NCBI GenBank assembly: GCA_031285115.1
Contig: JAITWU010000085.1
Span: 1 to 12,181, forward strand
Source: Azonexus sp.
GTDB lineage: Bacteria > Pseudomonadota > Gammaproteobacteria > Burkholderiales > Rhodocyclaceae
DNA length: 12,181 bases
Reading direction: 5' to 3'
Positions 8,802-12,181 of this stretch are shown here, in pieces (within the stretch, counting starts at the first letter, position 1; the number at the start of each line of letters is the position of its first letter). Both the position numbers and the translations under genes were made by a program. The notes under the pieces are model-generated. The model searched no databases. It saw only the letters and a list, made by a program, of their open reading frames with translations, and was not told the DNA's origin.

Positions 8802-9908
8802 ATGAAAACATTGCTCAAACGCTTTTTCCACGGCCTCACCGCCCACCTCGACGCGCCGCTCCTGCTGATCGTCCTCGTCCTGATGGCGTTCGGTCTGGTG
8901 ACGGTTTTTTCGGCCACCTCCAGCGATGGTTTCGACAAGCTCGACAAGCAACTCATCAATATGGCGGTATCGACCGCCCTCATGCTGCTGGTCGCCCGCA
9001 CGCCGCCGCAAACCCTGATGCGCTTCGCCGTGCCGCTTTACATCACCGGCGTCACGCTGCTCATTGCTGTGGCGCTGTTCGGCGTCGTCGTCAATGGCTC
9101 GCGGCGCTGGCTGTCGCTCGGTTTTGTCCGCATCCAGCCCTCGGAAATCATGAAAATCGCCATGCCGCTCATGCTTGCCTGGTATTTTCAAAAGCATGAG
9201 GCGATGCTGACGGCGCGGCATTTCATCGTCGCCAGCCTGATTCTCGTCTTGCCCATCGGCTTCGTCTTGAAGCAGCCCGATCTTGGCACCTCGCTCCTGA
9301 TTGCCGCCGCCGGATTTTTTGTCATCTTCCTCGCCGGGCTGCCGTGGAAAGTGATGTTCGGCCTGGCCGCCGCCGCTGGCGGCGCGCTGCCCTTCGTCTG
9401 GTCGCTCATGCACGACTACCAGCGACGCCGCATCCTGACCTTGATCGACCCGACCTCCGACCCGCTCGGCGCCGGTTACCACATCATCCAGTCGACCATC
9501 GCCATCGGCGCGGGCGGCAGCTTCGGCAAGGGCTACCTCAACGGCAGCCAGACCCACCTCGAATTCATCCCGGAAAAACACACCGACTTCATCTTCGCCG
9601 TCTTTTCCGAAGAATGGGGCTTGCTCGGCAACAGCATCCTGCTTTTCTTGTTCACCTTCCTGATCGGGCGCGGCCTGATGATCGCCGCCGCCGCGCCGAC
9701 GCTCTTTTCGCGCCTTCTGGCCGGGGCCATTACGCTGGTCTTCTTCATCTACGCCTTCGTCAATATGGGCATGGTTTCCGGCATCCTGCCCGTGGTCGGC
9801 GTGCCGCTGCCCTTCATCAGCTACGGCGGCACGGCGCTGGTTACGCTGATGCTCGGCATCGGCATTCTCATGTCGATCCAGACGCACCGCATGTTGGTCA
9901 AAAAATGA
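8802..9908 (+). CDS. rodA: Peptidoglycan glycosyltransferase RodA (SEDS family)
   Basis: RodA polymerises lipid II into glycan strands in the inner membrane together with PBP2. The 368-residue protein has about ten membrane helices. The SEDS landmarks are present: NGSRRWLSLGFVRIQPSE (98-115), KQPDLGTS (157-164) with Asp160, and FIPEKHTDFIFAVFSEEWG (255-273). The last contains Asp262, corresponding to the residue reported as essential in E. coli RodA. The C-terminal signature is GMVSGILPVVGVPLPFISYGG, followed by a short basic tail. Length agrees with E. coli RodA at about 370. The ATG lies 10 bases after the transporter stop, with a weak GCGGCGG upstream. The stop overlaps the rlpA start as ATGA. 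Being downstream of the repeat-rich gap, it may be expressed less than mreBCD-mrdA unless read-through is efficient. Confidence 0.98.
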   Translation: MKTLLKRFFHGLTAHLDAPLLLIVLVLMAFGLVTVFSATSSDGFDKLDKQLINMAVSTALMLLVARTPPQTLMRFAVPLYITGVTLLIAVALFGVVVNGSRRWLSLGFVRIQPSEIMKIAMPLMLAWYFQKHEAMLTARHFIVASLILVLPIGFVLKQPDLGTSLLIAAAGFFVIFLAGLPWKVMFGLAAAAGGALPFVWSLMHDYQRRRILTLIDPTSDPLGAGYHIIQSTIAIGAGGSFGKGYLNGSQTHLEFIPEKHTDFIFAVFSEEWGLLGNSILLFLFTFLIGRGLMIAAAAPTLFSRLLAGAITLVFFIYAFVNMGMVSGILPVVGVPLPFISYGGTALVTLMLGIGILMSIQTHRMLVKK

Positions 9909-10900
9909 GCGGACGCTCCCGTCTCGCCGCCCTGCTGCTGCCAACCCTGCTGCTTGCCGCCTGTAGCATCGCCCCGCGCCAGAGCAGCCAGAGCGGTGAT
10001 AGCGCCGCAACCAACCCGACGCCAGCGAGCCGCGCGCCAACAACCAAGCCAACCGTCACCCTCAAACGCGGCGGCGGTTTTTACAAGGATGACGGCCCCG
10101 GCGACGAGATCCCCGACGGCCTCGACGACATCCCCGACGCCCAGCCGAAATGGGAGCCGCTGCACAAACCGGCGACCCGCCCCTACGTCGTGCTCGGCAA
10201 GGAATACGTGCCGAACAGCACCGTCAAACCCCACAAGGAGCGCGGCGTCGCCTCCTGGTACGGCAAAAAATTCCACGGCCAGAAAACCTCCAACGGCGAA
10301 ACCTACGACATGTTCGCCATGACCGCCGCCCACCCGACCCTGGCCCTGCCCTCCTACGTCCGCGTCACCAGCCTCGCCAACGGCAAATCAGTCATCGTCC
10401 GCGTCAATGACCGTGGCCCCTTCCACGCCGGGCGCATCATCGACCTTTCCTACACCGCCGCTTACAAACTCGGCTTCATCAACGGCGGCAGCGGTCAGGT
10501 CGAAATCGAAGCCATCCTGCCCGGCCAGCCCGGCGGCGCGACCTACGCCCAGGCCGCGCCGTCGGCTGCGCCTGCGCCAGCGTCTTTCGCCCCCGACGAA
10601 ATCGCGCTTCTGGCGCTGCGAGACGAAGCAGCGCCCGCCGCGCCCGTCATCGACAACAACAACGCACCCGGCATCTACCTGCAACTCGGCGCTTTCGCCA
10701 ACCCGGAGAATGCCGAAAACCTGCGCAACCACCTCGCCCGCGAACTCGACTGGCTGAGTGAACCGCTGCGCATCCGCGCTGGCAGCGGCATCTACCGCCT
10801 GCAACTCGGCCCTTACATGAGCCGTGGCGAAGCCGAACAAATCGCCGCCAAAATCCAGGGCAGCCTTGGGCAAAGACCGGCATTCGTGACACGCGATTGA
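9905..10900 (+). CDS. rlpA: RlpA lipoprotein, DPBB-type lytic transglycosylase with SPOR domain
   Basis: RlpA-type enzymes cleave glycan strands stripped of peptide and bind denuded peptidoglycan, often at the septum. The 331-residue product has a lipoprotein signal ending LLLAAC with lipidated Cys20. Next come a Ser/Thr/Pro linker, the conserved GGGFYKDDGPGDEIPDGL stretch (about 56-73), and the double-psi beta-barrel (about 114-200). Its GVASWYG (114-120), GETYDM with Glu132, and NDRGPF with Asp169 and nearby His174 match the catalytic positions proposed for active RlpA. A Pro/Ala linker and a SPOR domain (about 256-331, beginning GIYLQLGAF) complete it. The frame is open further upstream inside rodA, but the ATG at 9905 overlapping the rodA stop (ATGA) gives a proper signal peptide. 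No serine follows Cys20 at +2 as Asp would, so outer-membrane sorting is expected. It is probably the last gene of the shape operon. Confidence 0.97.
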   Translation: MSGRSRLAALLLPTLLLAACSIAPRQSSQSGDSAATNPTPASRAPTTKPTVTLKRGGGFYKDDGPGDEIPDGLDDIPDAQPKWEPLHKPATRPYVVLGKEYVPNSTVKPHKERGVASWYGKKFHGQKTSNGETYDMFAMTAAHPTLALPSYVRVTSLANGKSVIVRVNDRGPFHAGRIIDLSYTAAYKLGFINGGSGQVEIEAILPGQPGGATYAQAAPSAAPAPASFAPDEIALLALRDEAAPAAPVIDNNNAPGIYLQLGAFANPENAENLRNHLARELDWLSEPLRIRAGSGIYRLQLGPYMSRGEAEQIAAKIQGSLGQRPAFVTRD

Positions 10901-10901
10901 T

Positions 10902-10954
10902 GGCGCTCGCGCCTGGCGCGCAGCGTACCGCACCCAGTTCGCGGCTTGCGAACT
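10902..10954 (+). terminator. GC-rich inverted repeats after rlpA, weak terminator candidate
   Basis: Two structures follow the rlpA stop. At 10902-10919, GGCGC, GCGCC and GGCGC stand almost back to back, so the middle arm can pair either way with a very short loop. At 10936-10954, AGTTCGC pairs perfectly with GCGAACT around GGCTT. Neither is followed by a T-run, so intrinsic termination is doubtful. The position, between an operon end and a promoter-like region, is what suggests the role. Confidence 0.3.
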
Positions 10955-10963
10955 CACCCAGTT
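10931..10963 (+). repeat. Nine-base direct repeat CACCCAGTT flanking a hairpin
   Basis: CACCCAGTT occurs at 10931-10939 and again at 10955-10963. The first copy supplies the left arm of the 10936-10954 hairpin. The second copy ends inside the candidate -35 at 10962-10967. Its meaning is unknown; it could be a binding site, a slippage duplication or a small insertion scar. Confidence 0.5.
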
Positions 10964-11001
10964 GTCATCCTGTTTACAAAATCACATGATTGTCATAGAT
11001 T
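10962..11001 (+). promoter_or_regulatory. Candidate promoters for the chemoreceptor gene
   Basis: Two overlapping sigma70-like arrangements with 17-base spacers are visible. One is TTGTCA (10962-10967) with CATGAT (10985-10990). The other is TTTACA (10973-10978) with TAGATT (10996-11001). TTGTCAT is repeated at 10962 and 10990, and ATGA-TTG-TCAT (10986-10996) is a small imperfect palindrome. The stretch is richer in A and T than its surroundings. I see no sigma28-type flagellar promoter. Confidence 0.4.
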
Positions 11002-11020
11002 TGAAAACCTGCATAACAAG

Positions 11021-11026
11021 AGGGAG
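11021..11026 (+). promoter_or_regulatory. Ribosome binding site deciding the chemoreceptor start
   Basis: AGGGAG lies six bases before the ATG at 11033, one of the strongest Shine-Dalgarno matches in the window. The frame runs open back to 10946, but that would place the promoter-like region inside the gene. Confidence 0.8.
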
Positions 11027-11032
11027 AACAGG

Positions 11033-12118
11033 ATGTTGGGGATATTCAAATCCGGGCAGAGACAAGAAAATCGGGACGCCTTTTATCAGCAGCAAGACCG
11101 TATTGCGGCGCTGGAAGCGGAGATACAGACGCTGCGCGCTGACTGCGCCAGTCTGCAGGATGGCGCCGCCGTCGCCCAGTCTCACAGCGCCTGGCTCGAA
11201 GCAATACTGAGACACTCCTTCGGCATGGCCGGGATGTTGGTCAATATTCAAACTTCATCACGCAAGCTGTCGGAAGAACTGAAACAGGAAGAACGGGTAT
11301 TCAAGGAAGGCTCAGTCGCCGCCCATTCCGGACAAACCTCCTCCGGCGTTTTTGTTTCGGGCGTGCAAACCATGTCCAAAACGGCCACCAACATCGCCGG
11401 GAACATTACGACCCTGGGCGACCAGGTCAATGAAGTGACAGATATTCTTGGCACGATCAAGGAAATCGCCGACCAGACCAATCTCCTCGCGCTCAATGCC
11501 GCCATCGAGGCAGCGCGGGCGGGGGATGCCGGGCGAGGCTTTGCGGTGGTTGCCGACGAAGTGCGCAAATTGGCGGAGAAATCGGCCAAGGCAGCCAAGG
11601 ATATTGACAGCATCGTCAGCGAGGTACGCATCGGTATTGATATGGCCTCCGGCTCGGTTACAAAAATGTCCGGGGCAGCCGACGGACTGGCGACATCGGG
11701 CGGCAAGGCCAGCGAGTCGCTCGGTATTTTGAGCCAGGCGCTGGACTATGCCGGTCAGCTTATCAAGACCTCGGCCCATCACTCGTGGGTCGATCTCCTC
11801 AAAATCGACCATGCGCTATTCCGGCTCAACCTCTACATTGGCGCCGTGAACAACTTGCAGGAATATCAGTGCAAATCGCACCACGAATGCCGTCTGGGCT
11901 TGTGGTACAGCGAGCAGATGGCCCATTTCAGCGGCAATGCCGCTTTTCGCGCCATCGAATCACCGCATGCGGCATTCCATACGGCAGCGGCTGATTTTAT
12001 CGCCGCCACGCGCGCGGGCGATGCAGACGCCGCCAAGCGCGCTCTGGACAGCCTGGAGAACGCTGGCAGCGAAGTGATTGCGGCGCTTGATGTGTTTGCG
12101 AAAACGGGAGCGCAGTAA
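11033..12118 (+). CDS. Soluble methyl-accepting chemotaxis protein with C-terminal CZB zinc-binding domain
   Basis: The 361-residue product has no membrane helix or signal peptide, so it is probably a cytoplasmic chemoreceptor that signals to CheW/CheA. Residues about 13-45 form a coiled coil ([15 protein letters not shown]). The receptor hairpin spans about 75-245, with the conserved tip [19 protein letters not shown] at 144-162 followed by [20 protein letters not shown]. The tail (about 248-355) is a CZB domain. Its likely zinc ligands are His260, Cys286 (in [10 protein letters not shown]), His312 and His316, with spacing close to that in DgcZ of E. coli. In the related TlpD of H. pylori, the Cys-zinc pair is reported to react with hypochlorous acid, and zinc sensing is known for DgcZ, so an oxidant or zinc signal is likely. 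An extra Cys280 sits nearby. No CheR/CheB-binding pentapeptide is seen at the end. It has its own promoter-like region and is probably not part of the shape operon. Confidence 0.92.
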   Translation: MLGIFKSGQRQENRDAFYQQQDRIAALEAEIQTLRADCASLQDGAAVAQSHSAWLEAILRHSFGMAGMLVNIQTSSRKLSEELKQEERVFKEGSVAAHSGQTSSGVFVSGVQTMSKTATNIAGNITTLGDQVNEVTDILGTIKEIADQTNLLALNAAIEAARAGDAGRGFAVVADEVRKLAEKSAKAAKDIDSIVSEVRIGIDMASGSVTKMSGAADGLATSGGKASESLGILSQALDYAGQLIKTSAHHSWVDLLKIDHALFRLNLYIGAVNNLQEYQCKSHHECRLGLWYSEQMAHFSGNAAFRAIESPHAAFHTAAADFIAATRAGDADAAKRALDSLENAGSEVIAALDVFAKTGAQ

Positions 12119-12132
12119 CTTTCGCTGTCGAT

Positions 12133-12181
12133 TCATTCCATTTTCAGATCAAGCGAGTACGCGAAGACGAAGCGCAGACAG
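12133..12181 (-). CDS. Possible 3' end of a convergent gene, product unknown
   Basis: On the minus strand a frame enters from the right edge and stops with TGA at 12135-12133, giving 15 residues ending CLRFVFAYSLDLKME. It would converge on the chemoreceptor with a 14-base gap. An open stretch this short is often chance, and I recognise no family. Confidence 0.2.
   Translation of the reverse strand, partial: CLRFVFAYSLDLKME

Noticed and set aside
7433..9001. A 522-codon minus-strand frame opposite the transporter
   Set aside because: Its translation is low-complexity charged residues (repeated Gln, Arg, Glu), as expected for the complement of a membrane-protein gene.
9344..9904. A long upstream extension of the rlpA frame inside rodA
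   Set aside because: It is an out-of-frame reading of rodA. The ATG at 9905 gives a proper lipoprotein signal and an ATGA overlap.
8766..10052. A 428-codon minus-strand frame opposite rodA
   Set aside because: Same reason: charged low-complexity translation opposite a hydrophobic protein, and no plausible start signal.

Overview
The window looks like chromosomal DNA of a GC-rich Gram-negative bacterium, most likely a betaproteobacterium. I would guess the Rhodocyclales (Azonexus, Dechloromonas or Accumulibacter-like), but that is an inference from gene order and protein character, not from a search. The basis is a GatCAB amidotransferase operon divergent from a complete mreBCD-mrdA-rodA-rlpA cell-shape cluster, together with the style of the RlpA and RodA proteins.

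Layout: positions 1-2575 on the minus strand hold gatC, gatA and the first 273 codons of gatB, which runs off the left edge. A 125-base divergent intergenic region (2576-2700) carries a good sigma70-type promoter for the plus strand. From 2701 to 10900 every gene is on the plus strand: mreB, mreC, mreD, mrdA (PBP2), a 307-base gap filled by repeats, an MHS-type major facilitator transporter, rodA and rlpA. Most junctions overlap or nearly touch. A promoter-like region with a hairpin and a short direct repeat (10901-11032) then precedes a soluble chemoreceptor with a C-terminal CZB zinc-binding domain (11033-12118). The last 63 bases may hold the 3' end of a convergent minus-strand gene.

How the genes work together: GatCAB amidates misacylated Glu-tRNA(Gln) and/or Asp-tRNA(Asn). 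MreB filaments, MreC and MreD organise the elongasome. RodA polymerises glycan from lipid II, PBP2 cross-links it, and RlpA is an outer-membrane lipoprotein of the septal or denuded-glycan lytic transglycosylase type. The transporter is not an expected member of this cluster. The CZB chemoreceptor is probably a separate transcription unit.

Nothing here is clearly a new system. The parts most worth a second look lie in the mrdA-to-transporter gap. First, an open frame of 104 codons starts on an ATGA overlap with the mrdA stop and ends on an ATGA overlap with the transporter start. Second, the gap holds a C-rich/G-rich repeat that can form two alternative hairpins or a short-loop G-quadruplex. 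Third, the transporter lies upstream of rodA and rlpA, so their expression depends on reading through this gap or on an unseen promoter.
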